A DNA stretch of 64,000 bases from positions 1 to 64,000 of the forward strand of contig NZ_MPIN01000015.1 in assembly GCF_001887355.1 (NCBI RefSeq). The letters run 5' to 3'. Under the pieces are notes generated by a model. That model was not told where the DNA came from. It ran no database searches and saw only the letters and a list, made by a program, of their open reading frames with translations. The translations under genes were made by a program, and so were the position numbers. How positions within the stretch are numbered: the stretch's first letter is position 1; each line of letters opens with the position of its first letter. This stretch comes from Cystobacter ferrugineus (GTDB lineage Bacteria; Myxococcota; Myxococcia; Myxococcales; Myxococcaceae). Below are positions 19,863-30,311 of the stretch, in pieces.

Positions 19863-19882
19863 CTCACCCCGCTCGGGGTGAG
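19863..19882. terminator. Perfect 8-bp hairpin after the metalloprotease gene
   Basis: CTCACCCC and GGGGTGAG pair exactly around a GCTC loop, 15 bases after the stop codon. No T tract. Confidence 0.6.
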
Positions 19883-20102
19883 GGCGGGGCCTGACGAGGG
19901 CCGGAGGGGTTCACGCTTCCCAACACGGGGCGCGGGGCCTTCCGGCCCTTCGTCTTTGCGGGGTTTCTTCGCCGCGCCGCGTCATGGACGGAGGCGGAGG
20001 TCATGTCGGGAATCTGGAGCCGGGGGCCGCAACTTCCGCCCGCGAGTCCCGATAATTTCTTCGAGTTTGCGAATTTGAACCCCTTTTTCTGAGGAAACCT
20101 CC

Positions 20103-20813
20103 ATGACCCCCGTCTCCTCCACCCGCTCGCAGAACTACCAGATCAAGTGGGGCGACACCCTGTCGGGCATTGCCAAGAAGAACGGCACGACGGTGGATGC
20201 GCTCATGAAGGCCAACCCGCAGATCAAGGACGCGAACAAGATCTACGCGGGCAAGGCCCTGAACATCCCGGGCCGGGTCGACAGCTTCGAGCCGGCCAAG
20301 GGTGGCAAGACGGGCGGCACCGGCTCCGCGGGCTCCGCGCAGGGCACGGGCGGCACGGGCCCGGCGACGCGCGGTCCGGGCGGCAGCCCCTTCGACATCG
20401 CCCAGTCGCACCTGCAGAAGAACGCCGGCAGCCTCAAGCTGGAGAAGAACGGCGTGGGCGCGGACATGGAGGACTGGGTGCCCAACAACGTCAATTGCGC
20501 CAACTTCGTCTCCGCGTGCCTGGAGCAGGCGGGGCAGATCAAGAACAGCCAGCACCACAACTCGGTGGTGGGCCTGCAGGCCAACCTGGACAAGGATCCC
20601 AACTTCAAGCGCGTGTCGCTCGCCGATGCCAAGCCGGGTGACGTGGTGAGCATGAAGACCCCGGGCGGCCACCACGTGGTGATGTACGCCGGCATGAAGG
20701 ACGGCAAGCCCCAGTTCATCGGCTCCAACAACGTGAACAGCGATGGCTCGCAGCGCATCACCATGACGTCGATGAACTACCCCATCATGTCCATCCACCA
20801 GTACCAGGGCTGA
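20103..20813 (+). CDS. LysM domain protein with C-terminal Cys-His hydrolase-like (CHAP/NlpC-type) domain
   Basis: A 236-residue protein. Residues ~11-57 form one LysM peptidoglycan-binding domain (YQIKWGDTLSGIAKKNGTTV). A Gly/Thr-rich linker (~65-95) leads to a papain-fold domain with candidate catalytic Cys132 (NCANFVSACL) and His190/191 in GGHHVVMYAG. Together these suggest a cell-wall hydrolase. There is no classical signal peptide: the start MTPVSSTRS is polar, so it may be exported by another route or act on debris after lysis. Several myxobacterial LysM-hydrolases share this leaderless form. Single gene. Confidence 0.82.
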   Translation: MTPVSSTRSQNYQIKWGDTLSGIAKKNGTTVDALMKANPQIKDANKIYAGKALNIPGRVDSFEPAKGGKTGGTGSAGSAQGTGGTGPATRGPGGSPFDIAQSHLQKNAGSLKLEKNGVGADMEDWVPNNVNCANFVSACLEQAGQIKNSQHHNSVVGLQANLDKDPNFKRVSLADAKPGDVVSMKTPGGHHVVMYAGMKDGKPQFIGSNNVNSDGSQRITMTSMNYPIMSIHQYQG

Positions 20814-20841
20814 GCGCGGCCCGGAGTCTGGAGCAGCACTC

Positions 20842-20874
20842 ACGCGGTGCCGGGGAGCTTCCCTGGCACCGCGT
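20842..20874. terminator. Strong bidirectional hairpin between convergent genes
   Basis: ACGCGGTGCC at 20842-20851 pairs perfectly with GGCACCGCGT at 20865-20874, and the stem continues inward with one mismatch. It sits between the convergent LysM-hydrolase and ClpX-like genes and can serve both. Confidence 0.8.
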
Positions 20875-20902
20875 CGTCGTTGGAGGGCCGGGGCGGTGGG
20901 GC

Positions 20903-22045
20903 TCAGTCCGTGACGACGGCCACCTGGCCGCCCTCGAGCACCAGCCGCACGGTGGATACCTCGGGCTCACCGAAGTGCTCGTAGGCGGCGCGCTCGAGCT
21001 GGGGCACCAGGGCGGCGCGCAGGCCGCGGGCTCCCGTCTCGCGCTTGAGCGCCCGGGCCACCACCCACTCGCGCACCGCGGGCTCCACCACCAGCTCCAG
21101 CCCCTCGTGGGAGAACTCGCGCTGGTAGCCTCGCAGCACGTTGTCCTCCAGGATGCTGCCCAGCGTGGACTCGTCCAGGGGCGCGAAGGAGACGATGCGG
21201 CTGAAGCGGCCGATGAGCTCCGGGATGAAGCCGTAGCGCGCGAAGGCCGTCGTCTGCTCCACCTGATCCTCGGTCACCTTCTCCGCGATGGCCGCCTCGC
21301 GCTTGCGCGCCTCGCGTCCGAAGCCCAGCCGCTCCTTCTGGCCGCCCAGCTCCTCCGCCGTGCCCTTGAGCCCGCTGAAGGCCCCGCACGCGATGAAGGT
21401 GAGCGCCGAGAGCTCCAGCGGCACGGGCGGGGTGCGGCTGGTGAAGCCGAAGTCCGGTGGGAAGTCCGCCCGGGGCGCGCTGAGCAGGTTGAGCAGGCTG
21501 CGCTGCACGCCAAAGCCGCTCACGTCCTTGGTGGTCTGCTGCCCGGCGAAACGCGCGTCGGAGCGGCTGGTGGCGAGCTTGTCGAACTCGTCCATGCAGA
21601 TGGCGCCACAGGCCGCCCACTCCACGTCCCCGCCCGCCGCTTCGTACAGCCGCGAGAGCATCGTGGTCACGTCGTCCCCCACATAGCCCGTCTCGGAGAA
21701 CTGCGTGGCATCCACGATGACGGTGGGCACGCCCAATATCTCCCGGAACAGCAGCTCCACGAGGAACGTCTTTCCGCTGCCCGTGGGCCCGAGGAAGAGA
21801 CAGTTCTCGCGCATCCCCGGCTCGGGGGGAATGCCCTCCAGGTGGATGCGCCGCAGCCGCTGCAGGTGCCGGTAGGCCAGCACCGACGCCGCGCGCCGCG
21901 CCTCCTGTTGTCCCCGGTAGCCCAGCTCCGACAGGCGCCCATCTATCTCCCGGGGCGAGCGCACCTCCAGGGCGGCGACGTGATCGCGGACGGAGGTATT
22001 GGGCTCGAAGGGGAGGACTTGACGTCGTTCGGGGCGGGGGCTCAT
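20903..22045 (-). CDS. ClpX-like AAA+ unfoldase without zinc-binding domain
   Basis: A 380-residue AAA+ ATPase close to ClpX. Walker A is GPTGSGKT (Lys92), the pore-loop motif GYVG is near residue 121, Walker B/DEFD is at 152-155, and sensor/GAF-like FIACGAFSGL and GFIPELIGRF follow. An LGFG segment sits where ClpX has its ClpP-docking IGF loop. The N-terminal four-Cys zinc domain of true ClpX is absent, so substrate and adaptor choice should differ. It may be a specialised paralogue of the housekeeping ClpX, which is expected elsewhere. The ATG at 22045 has no strong ribosome-binding site; upstream starts remain possible. Confidence 0.85.
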   Translation of the reverse strand: MSPRPERRQVLPFEPNTSVRDHVAALEVRSPREIDGRLSELGYRGQQEARRAASVLAYRHLQRLRRIHLEGIPPEPGMRENCLFLGPTGSGKTFLVELLFREILGVPTVIVDATQFSETGYVGDDVTTMLSRLYEAAGGDVEWAACGAICMDEFDKLATSRSDARFAGQQTTKDVSGFGVQRSLLNLLSAPRADFPPDFGFTSRTPPVPLELSALTFIACGAFSGLKGTAEELGGQKERLGFGREARKREAAIAEKVTEDQVEQTTAFARYGFIPELIGRFSRIVSFAPLDESTLGSILEDNVLRGYQREFSHEGLELVVEPAVREWVVARALKRETGARGLRAALVPQLERAAYEHFGEPEVSTVRLVLEGGQVAVVTD

Positions 22046-22231
22046 GCGGTGGGCGGCATCTTTCCGGTAGCCCCCGTCGGGGACAAGCGTTGCCTGCTCT
22101 GGCCGCCAGTGCCCGCCCGCCCTCGGAGGGGGCATCCACCTGACGTTCTCCAGGGTCACCAGTGAACATCTTCCATGGGGATGGACTCGCTCGGGCTCCC
22201 ATGCACGCGACGGGTGGGTAAGTAGAGTTTC

Positions 22232-24076
<1,845 letters not shown>

Positions 24077-24197
24077 GCGTGAGGCGTGACACGAGGAGGG
24101 GAGCCGGGCAGGCGTGTGCGGTCATGGGTGACGCGTCGTCCCGTGCTAGGAGGTTCGGCGCCCCGGCAGCCCCCTTCCTGTTCGCGGCGAGCAAGCC

Positions 24198-25673
24198 ATG
24201 ATGGATACCTCCAATTACCAGCAGATCTTCTCTTCTGGCATTCCGAGCTTCGATCTGCTGCTGGGCGGCGGTATCCCCCGGCGCCAGTCGCTCATCATCA
24301 CGGGGAACCCTGGCTGCGGGAAGACGATCCTTTGCGGTCAGGTGGCCTTCCGCTCCGCCGCGCGCGGTATCCCCGTGGTGCTGGCCACCGTCACCTCCGA
24401 GCCCCATGACAAGCTGGTCCAGGCCCTCTCCGGCTTTTCCTTCTTCGATCGCGGACTGCTGGGCGACAAGCTCTTCCTCGTGAGTGCCTATGCCTCGCTC
24501 AAGAAGGGCGCCAAGGAGGCACGCGACATCCTGCTGCACACCGTGCGCGAGCGCGGCGCCAGGCTGCTCTTCATCGACGGACTGCGCTCCATCCGCGACC
24601 TGTGGCAGGACGAGGCGAAGCTGCGCGAGTTCCTCTACGAGCTGGGCATCGGGCTGGCCGCGATGGACTGCATCGGGCTGTTCACCACCGAGTACTCCCT
24701 GGAGAAGCTGCTGGCGCTGCCGGAGGCCACGACGGTGGATGGCATCGTGGCGTTGGATGTCCTGCGCCAGGGAGGGCGCCGACTGCGGCGGATGGAGGTG
24801 GTCAAGCTGCGCGGCCGGGACCACCTGACCGGTGAGCACTTCATGCAACTGGGGAGCGATGGCGTGCAAGTCATCCCCCGTCTGGAGACCCAGGTGCCCT
24901 CCGATCTCGAGGTCGCCCCGCCATCCACCCGGTCCAGCTTTGGCCTGCCCGAGTTCGATGCCCTGCTGCATGGGGGCCTGCCCGCGTACAGCACGACGCT
25001 GCTCGCGGGCAGCATGGGCATTGGCAAGACACTGCTCGCCACGCACTTCGCCGCGCAAGGGGCCCGGCAGGCAGAGAAGACGCTCTTCGTGTCCTTCTTC
25101 GAGCCCCCGGTGTTGTCGGTCGCCCGGGCGCGGCGCATCGGCCTCGAGGTGGCGGAGGACGTGTCACGCGGGACGCTGAAGATGCTCCACCTTCCTCCAT
25201 CCGAGCTGGAAGCCGATGCCATCACCCATCGCATCCTGGAGGAGGTGGCGCGGCTGGGCGTGCAGCGGCTCGTGGTGGATGGCCTGTCGGAGCTGGAGCG
25301 GTCCATCTGCGCTCCCGAGCGCCGGCACACCTTCATGGCCGCGCTCAGCGTGCACCTGCGCCACGCGGGCGTGACGTCCCTGTTCACCAAGGAGGTGTCG
25401 AAGGTGGCCGGCACCGAGCTGGACTTCAATGACTCGCCCATCGCGATGCTCGGCGAGAACCTGGTGCTGCTGCGCTACGTGGAGCTGCGCGGGCGCCTCC
25501 ATCGCGTCCTGTCCATCCTCAAGATGCGCGACAGCCGGTACGACGGGGACCTGCGCGAGTTCGAGATCCGGGACGAGGGCATCCGGGTACTGGCACCCAT
25601 GCGCTCGGCGGAGGGGTTGTTGACGGGACAGGCCCGTGTCGTGGGCACGAGCATTGGAGGGACGTCGGCATGA
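24198..25673 (+). CDS. KaiC/RadA-like double ATPase
   Basis: A 491-residue protein with two RecA-fold KaiC-type domains in tandem. The first has Walker A GNPGCGKT (Lys42) and Walker B LLFIDGLRS; the second has GSMGIGKT (Lys277) and RLVVDGLSELE. Each half begins with the FDxLLxGGxP-type motif (SFDLLLGGG; EFDALLHGG). It lacks obvious circadian context (no KaiA/KaiB). The stop overlaps the start of a receiver-histidine kinase gene (ATGA), so the pair is co-translated. The KaiC-like protein likely works in signalling with that kinase. A start one codon later (24201) is equally possible. Confidence 0.88.
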   Translation: MMDTSNYQQIFSSGIPSFDLLLGGGIPRRQSLIITGNPGCGKTILCGQVAFRSAARGIPVVLATVTSEPHDKLVQALSGFSFFDRGLLGDKLFLVSAYASLKKGAKEARDILLHTVRERGARLLFIDGLRSIRDLWQDEAKLREFLYELGIGLAAMDCIGLFTTEYSLEKLLALPEATTVDGIVALDVLRQGGRRLRRMEVVKLRGRDHLTGEHFMQLGSDGVQVIPRLETQVPSDLEVAPPSTRSSFGLPEFDALLHGGLPAYSTTLLAGSMGIGKTLLATHFAAQGARQAEKTLFVSFFEPPVLSVARARRIGLEVAEDVSRGTLKMLHLPPSELEADAITHRILEEVARLGVQRLVVDGLSELERSICAPERRHTFMAALSVHLRHAGVTSLFTKEVSKVAGTELDFNDSPIAMLGENLVLLRYVELRGRLHRVLSILKMRDSRYDGDLREFEIRDEGIRVLAPMRSAEGLLTGQARVVGTSIGGTSA

Positions 25674-26743
25674 GCCTCGTTCTCATCGCCGAGGACGAGG
25701 ACGCGATGCTCGACATCTTCGCGCAGATCGTGGAGGACCTGGGCCACCGCGCCCTCAGGGCCCATGATGGGGAAGCGGCCCTGTTGCTGGCCCGGACGCA
25801 GCCGCCGGAGCTCGTGGTGAGCGACCACATGATGCCCCGGCGCACCGGCGTGGAGCTGCTGCGCGAGCTGCGCGCGGACACGGCGCTGCGCGAGGTGCCC
25901 TTCCTGCTCTTGAGCGCCGCGCGCCCGCCGGGCCTGGAAGAGGCCACGGCGTTTCTCGCCAAGCCCGTGGACCTCGACACCTTCGAGACCGCCGTGCGCC
26001 GGCTGCTGCGCGTGCGTCCCGCCACGGACGCGGCTCCGGAGGCCAGACCCGGCGCGGTGCACCCCGACGGAGCCATGCGCGAGGAGATGCTCAACTGGGT
26101 GGCGCATGAAATCAAGACGCCCCTGAGCTCCGCGCGGCTCAACGCCCAGATGCTGTTGCGCAGGCCGTCGGTGCGCGCGGACCCCGACGAGCGCAAGCAC
26201 GCCGAGGCCATCCTGCGGCAGCTCGACCGGATGAATGGCCTCGTCACCTCCATCCTCGATGCGGCCCGCCTCTCCGATGGCAAGCTGCTGCTTCGCCAGG
26301 AGAGAGGGGACTTCGCCTCGTTCCTCCAGGGGCTGGTGCAGGAGTGGCGGGAGCTGCAACCCCAGGTGGACTTCCGCCTGGTGGGCGCGGAGCAGCCGCT
26401 CCAGCTCTCCTTCGATTCGGAGCGCGTGCGCAACATCCTCAACAACCTCTTGTCCAACGCGGTGAAGTACGGGGGCGAGCGCAAGCATGTCGAGGTGTCG
26501 CTGTCGCTCTCGCCCGGGCTCGCCGTCGTCCACGTGCGCGACTGGGGCCAGGGAATCGCCGCCGCGGAGGTGCCCAACATCTTCGAGCGCTTCCACCGCG
26601 CGGATGGCGCGGGGGGCAGCGGGCACGGGCTGGGCCTGTACATCGCCTCGGCGATCGCCCGGATGCATGGGGGCTCGCTCAGCGCGAAGTCGAGCCTCGG
26701 CGAGGGCTCCACCTTCAGCCTGCGGCTGCCCCTCATGCGCTAG
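25670..26743 (+). CDS. Hybrid receiver-histidine kinase (receiver first)
   Basis: A 357-residue soluble protein. The N-terminal receiver has acidic residues AEDED (~7-11), phospho-acceptor Asp52 in VVSDHMMP and Lys98 in FLAKPV. A linker (115-135) leads to a kinase core with H box NWVAHEIKTPLSS (His146), N box NNLLSNAVKYGG, G1 RDWGQGI and G2 GSGHGLGLYIAS. There is no membrane segment, so the input comes from a partner. The ATGA overlap with the KaiC-like gene makes that ATPase the best candidate partner. It converges on the PEGA-tailed kinase gene. Confidence 0.93.
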   Translation: MSLVLIAEDEDAMLDIFAQIVEDLGHRALRAHDGEAALLLARTQPPELVVSDHMMPRRTGVELLRELRADTALREVPFLLLSAARPPGLEEATAFLAKPVDLDTFETAVRRLLRVRPATDAAPEARPGAVHPDGAMREEMLNWVAHEIKTPLSSARLNAQMLLRRPSVRADPDERKHAEAILRQLDRMNGLVTSILDAARLSDGKLLLRQERGDFASFLQGLVQEWRELQPQVDFRLVGAEQPLQLSFDSERVRNILNNLLSNAVKYGGERKHVEVSLSLSPGLAVVHVRDWGQGIAAAEVPNIFERFHRADGAGGSGHGLGLYIASAIARMHGGSLSAKSSLGEGSTFSLRLPLMR

Positions 26744-26757
26744 GCGGCGCGCGGCCC

Positions 26758-28323
26758 TCAGCGGCCCAGCTTGATGTCGAGCGGAGGATGGGTCGCGGGA
26801 GTTCCCCGGCGCGGGGGCTTCTGCGCCGCATGCCGGGGGCGCAGCTTCACGGACAGCTCGGGGGCATCTCCGGCGGATACCCGCCGGGACGTGGGCTCAT
26901 ACCCCTCCAGCGTCAGCGCCAGTGTCACCGGTGCGGCGTCCGGCTCCAGGGGCAGCTCCACCGGCGTCTGTCCGTAGGGTGCCCCCTCCACTTCGACCCG
27001 CGCGCCCGCCGGCTCCGAGCGCACCGTGAGCGTCACCGGCTGCGATTTCGGTTGGGGAAGGGCCGCGAGCGGCGAGGCGTCGACCGTGATGGTCGAGGAA
27101 GGAGGGGCCGGGGCGGGCTCCTCCCGCCGCAGGAGGATGACCGCGGCTCCCCCGGCGAGCAGCGACACGCCCATGCCCATCGCCGCCCAACCCCACCTCA
27201 CGCGCCGCCGGGGAGCCTCGGGTGAGACGGTTCGTGTGACATGCGCCCGCTTCCCGGAGCCGCCGGTGTGGGTGGTGGGCGTGAGGGGCGCGATCGTCTG
27301 GGACTGCGAGCGCACGTCGCTGCCGCTGCGCGAGGTGTTGGACCGGGCGTCCAGGTCCGAGTCCTCGTTGAGCTGATCCAGCGAGGCGAGGTTGGCTTCG
27401 CTGGCGATGCGCTCGGCGTACAGCTCCCGCAGCCAGGCGGACAGGTGCGCGCTGCTGGCGGAGAGCTGGTTCTGGACGATGAAGTCCTCGAGTGCCAGCC
27501 GGAAGGCTCCGCAATCCGGAAAGCGCGCGTCGGGTGTGGGGCCCAGTGCCCGGAGCACGAGCGCGTCCAGCCCGGCGGGCAGCGCGGGGTTGAGCAGGGA
27601 GGGCGGGGGGACCTGGCAGTCGCGCACCAGCCGCAGCGTCATCAGGTCCGACTCGCCCTTGAAGAGCCGGTGGCCCGTGAGCAGCTCCCACAGCACCACC
27701 CCCAGGGCGAACAAGTCACTGCGCCCGTCCACGTGCCGACCATCCGCCTGCTCGGGCGACATGTAGGGGTACTTGCCCTTGAGCACCCCGGTGGCCGTGG
27801 TCGAGGCGCTCCCGGCCGCCTTGGCCACACCGAAATCGATGACCTTCACCCCGCCATCGAAGCCCACCAGGATGTTCTGCGGCGACACGTCCCGGTGCAC
27901 CAGGTGGAGCGGCCGGCCCTCGGCATCGCGCGCCTGGTGGGCGTAGTGCAGCCCCGCGGCCGCCTCCGCCACGATGCGCAGCGCCAACCCCACCGGCACG
28001 GGGGTGCCCCGGGCCCGCGCGAACTTGTCCAACCGCCGCACGTCCTCTCCCTGGACGTACTCCATGGCCAGGCAGTAGCGGCCCTCGACCTGCGCCCACT
28101 CGAGGATGGTGATGAGGTTGGGGTGGCGCAGCCTCGCCACGAGCTGGGCCTCTTCCTGGAACATGGCCAGGAATTCCTCGTCCTCGGCCAGGTGGGGCAA
28201 TACCCGCTTGATGACCACCAGCCGTTCGATCCCCCCACTGTGCTCGCGCGCCAGGAACACCTGACCCATCCCGCCGGACGCAATCTTGCGCAGCAACTGG
28301 TATTTACCGAGGGGTACCGCCAT
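26758..28323 (-). CDS. Eukaryote-like Ser/Thr protein kinase with C-terminal PEGA domain
   Basis: A 521-residue membrane kinase. The kinase domain (~8-280) has the glycine loop ASGGMGQVF, Lys39 in VVIKR, catalytic HRDVSPQN, DFG and the activation-loop end YMSPEQADG. A Ser/Thr-rich linker, one transmembrane helix (~385-405) and a PEGA domain (SEPAGARVEVEGAPYGQTP, then YEPTSRRV) follow. This is the common myxobacterial layout: cytoplasmic kinase with an extracytoplasmic PEGA sensor. The ATG at 28323 begins the normal MAVPLGKYQ N-terminus; an upstream in-frame start would add nine residues without support. Confidence 0.94.
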   Translation of the reverse strand: MAVPLGKYQLLRKIASGGMGQVFLAREHSGGIERLVVIKRVLPHLAEDEEFLAMFQEEAQLVARLRHPNLITILEWAQVEGRYCLAMEYVQGEDVRRLDKFARARGTPVPVGLALRIVAEAAAGLHYAHQARDAEGRPLHLVHRDVSPQNILVGFDGGVKVIDFGVAKAAGSASTTATGVLKGKYPYMSPEQADGRHVDGRSDLFALGVVLWELLTGHRLFKGESDLMTLRLVRDCQVPPPSLLNPALPAGLDALVLRALGPTPDARFPDCGAFRLALEDFIVQNQLSASSAHLSAWLRELYAERIASEANLASLDQLNEDSDLDARSNTSRSGSDVRSQSQTIAPLTPTTHTGGSGKRAHVTRTVSPEAPRRRVRWGWAAMGMGVSLLAGGAAVILLRREEPAPAPPSSTITVDASPLAALPQPKSQPVTLTVRSEPAGARVEVEGAPYGQTPVELPLEPDAAPVTLALTLEGYEPTSRRVSAGDAPELSVKLRPRHAAQKPPRRGTPATHPPLDIKLGR

Positions 28324-28416
28324 GCTTCGCCAACATAGCGTGACTTCCAAGAATCCGCGAACGTCCCTGCTTGCTCCTCGTACGGCGGAGCAATGGGAGC
28401 GTCCACCACCGGGCCC

Positions 28417-29181
28417 TCAGGCTTTCAATTTGTAGCCAGAGCGCAACGCCGTCCACGCCAGGCCCGTCGCCACGAGCGCCACCCCCAGCAGGATGGCTCC
28501 CCCCCACAGCGGCGAAAAGCCACTGCTGCCCAACATCCCGTAGCGCAGCCCCTCCACCATGTAGACGATGGGGTTGAAAAGGCTTACGTGGTTCCAGGGC
28601 GTAGGCAGTTCGCGCACCGAGTAGAACACCCCACCGAGGAAGGTGAGCGGCAGCATGACGAAAGTGGGGAAGAAGTTCACCTGCTCGAACTTCTCGGCCC
28701 ACACCGCCGCGAGCACGCCCAGCACGCTGAAGGTGTAGGAGGACAGCAGCAGGAAGAGGAGCGTGGCGGGCACGTGCGCGAGGTGGAAGCCGGTGAAGAG
28801 CGTGGCCACCGCCCAGGTGAGCAGACCCACCATCAGCCCGCGCACCATGGCGCCCCCGATGAAGCCGGCCAGCAACTCCAGCGGACCCAGCGGCACCACG
28901 AGCAGGTCCACGATGGTGCCTTGGATCTTGTTGATGAAGAGCGAGGAGGAGCTGTTGAGGAAGGAGTTGTTGGCCAGGCCCAGGAAGACGAGCCCCGGGA
29001 CGATGAAGGACAGGTAGGGCACCCCCTCCACCTCGTGGGCTCCCCGCCCGGAGAGCGAGTAGCCGAAGACGAGGAAGTAGAGCGAGGTGCTGATGAGCGG
29101 TGAGAGGACCGTCTGGCCCGGCACGCGCATGAAGCGGCGGACCTCCTTCACCAACAGGGTCTTCATCCCAATCGTGTTCAT
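28417..29181 (-). CDS. ABC-2 type transporter permease
   Basis: A 254-residue membrane protein with about six transmembrane helices. It has the ABC-2 signature region FPTFVMLPLTFLGGVFYSV and PWNHVSLFNPIVYMVEGLRYGMLG, like YadH/NodJ-type exporters. Its start overlaps the stop of the ATP-binding protein gene (ATGA). The pair makes a complete exporter whose substrate (drug, polysaccharide or lipid) cannot be read from sequence. Confidence 0.92.
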   Translation of the reverse strand: MNTIGMKTLLVKEVRRFMRVPGQTVLSPLISTSLYFLVFGYSLSGRGAHEVEGVPYLSFIVPGLVFLGLANNSFLNSSSSLFINKIQGTIVDLLVVPLGPLELLAGFIGGAMVRGLMVGLLTWAVATLFTGFHLAHVPATLLFLLLSSYTFSVLGVLAAVWAEKFEQVNFFPTFVMLPLTFLGGVFYSVRELPTPWNHVSLFNPIVYMVEGLRYGMLGSSGFSPLWGGAILLGVALVATGLAWTALRSGYKLKA

Positions 29182-30158
29182 GGCGTGGCGGGGGCGGAGA
29201 GGGCGTTGAGCGCGGCGGCGGCGCTGGCGGCGGGTTTGCCGCGGAGGATCTCGATGAGGATGTCTTCCAGGCGGGAGCTGCGCGTCTCCACGTTGCCCAC
29301 CGGGAAGCCCTGCGTGTACAGCAGGCGCAGCACCTCATTGCCCGGCAGACCGCCCTCGCGCTCGGGGTAGGTGAGCGTGAGGCCGTCCGCGGAGAGCGTG
29401 GCGCCCGCCTGGCGCGCGGCCTCGGGGGGCGTGGTCACCGGCGCGGTGAAGGTGACGATGAGGCGCTTCTCGCCCAGGCGGCGCAACAGCGTCGTCTTGT
29501 CCTCCACGAGCAGGAGCTTCCCCTCGTTGATGACGCCCACCCGGTCGGCCAGCTCCTCGGCCTCCTCCAGGTAGTGCGTGGTGAGCACGATGGTGGTGCC
29601 CTCGGCGGCGAGCCGGCGCACGTAGTTCCACAGGTCGCGCCGCAGCTCCACGTCCACGCCCGCGGTGGGCTCGTCCAGGAAGACCAGCTTCGGCTTGTGC
29701 ACCAGCGCCTTGGCGATGAGCAACCGGCGCTTCATGCCGCCCGAGAGCGCCCGGGTGATGGCGTCCGCCTTGTGGGTCAGGTTGAGCGCGGCGAGCACCT
29801 CCTTCACCCGGGCCTCGTCCCGCGGCTGCCCGTAGTAGCCCTGCTGGATGTAGAGCGACTCGGCCGCCGTGAAGAAGGGATCGAAGTTCACCTCCTGGGG
29901 CACGAGGCCGATCTGATAGCGCGGCCGCACCGGGTCCTCGTCCAGGTCCTGCCCGAAGACGAGCACCTTGCCGCTCGTCTTCTTCACCAGCCCGCAGACC
30001 GAGCCGATGAGCGTCGTCTTGCCGGCACCATTGGGGCCGAGGAGGGCGAAGATCTCCCCGGGGCGGATGCTGAGGGTGACATCGGACAGGGCGGTGAGCT
30101 TGTTGTCGCCATAGGTCTTGGAGAGACCTCGGAGCTCGAGCGCGGGGGGCGAGGACAT
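29178..30158 (-). CDS. ABC transporter ATP-binding protein (YadG-like)
   Basis: A 326-residue ATPase. Walker A is [10 protein letters not shown]-loop VPQEVNFDPFF, ABC signature LSGGMKRR, Walker B KLVFLDEPTAGVD and His switch TTHYLEEAEEL. A C-terminal extension of ~100 residues (to ILRGKP) is typical of DrrA/NodI/YadG exporters. It is the first gene of the two-gene ABC-2 operon. ATG 30158 (MSSPPALELRGL) was chosen; the frame is open far upstream but there overlaps the divergent ettA. Confidence 0.93.
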   Translation of the reverse strand: MSSPPALELRGLSKTYGDNKLTALSDVTLSIRPGEIFALLGPNGAGKTTLIGSVCGLVKKTSGKVLVFGQDLDEDPVRPRYQIGLVPQEVNFDPFFTAAESLYIQQGYYGQPRDEARVKEVLAALNLTHKADAITRALSGGMKRRLLIAKALVHKPKLVFLDEPTAGVDVELRRDLWNYVRRLAAEGTTIVLTTHYLEEAEELADRVGVINEGKLLLVEDKTTLLRRLGEKRLIVTFTAPVTTPPEAARQAGATLSADGLTLTYPEREGGLPGNEVLRLLYTQGFPVGNVETRSSRLEDILIEILRGKPAASAAAALNALSAPATP

Positions 30159-30311
30159 GATGGCAGGGGCTTTAGCACCCTGGCCGAGCGTCCTGGCAGC
30201 GTTTTGATGCCCGTGGACGCCATCGCACCATCCGTGCGTCTTGCGCCCGCCGTGGCTCCTTAGTATCCGCCAGCGTCCCGTTACCCAGCCGCAAGAGAGC
30301 GAGAAATCACG

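Noticed and set aside
24198..25673. Circadian KaiC
   Set aside because: No kaiA or kaiB nearby, and the partner is a hybrid kinase; only the ATPase family is supported.
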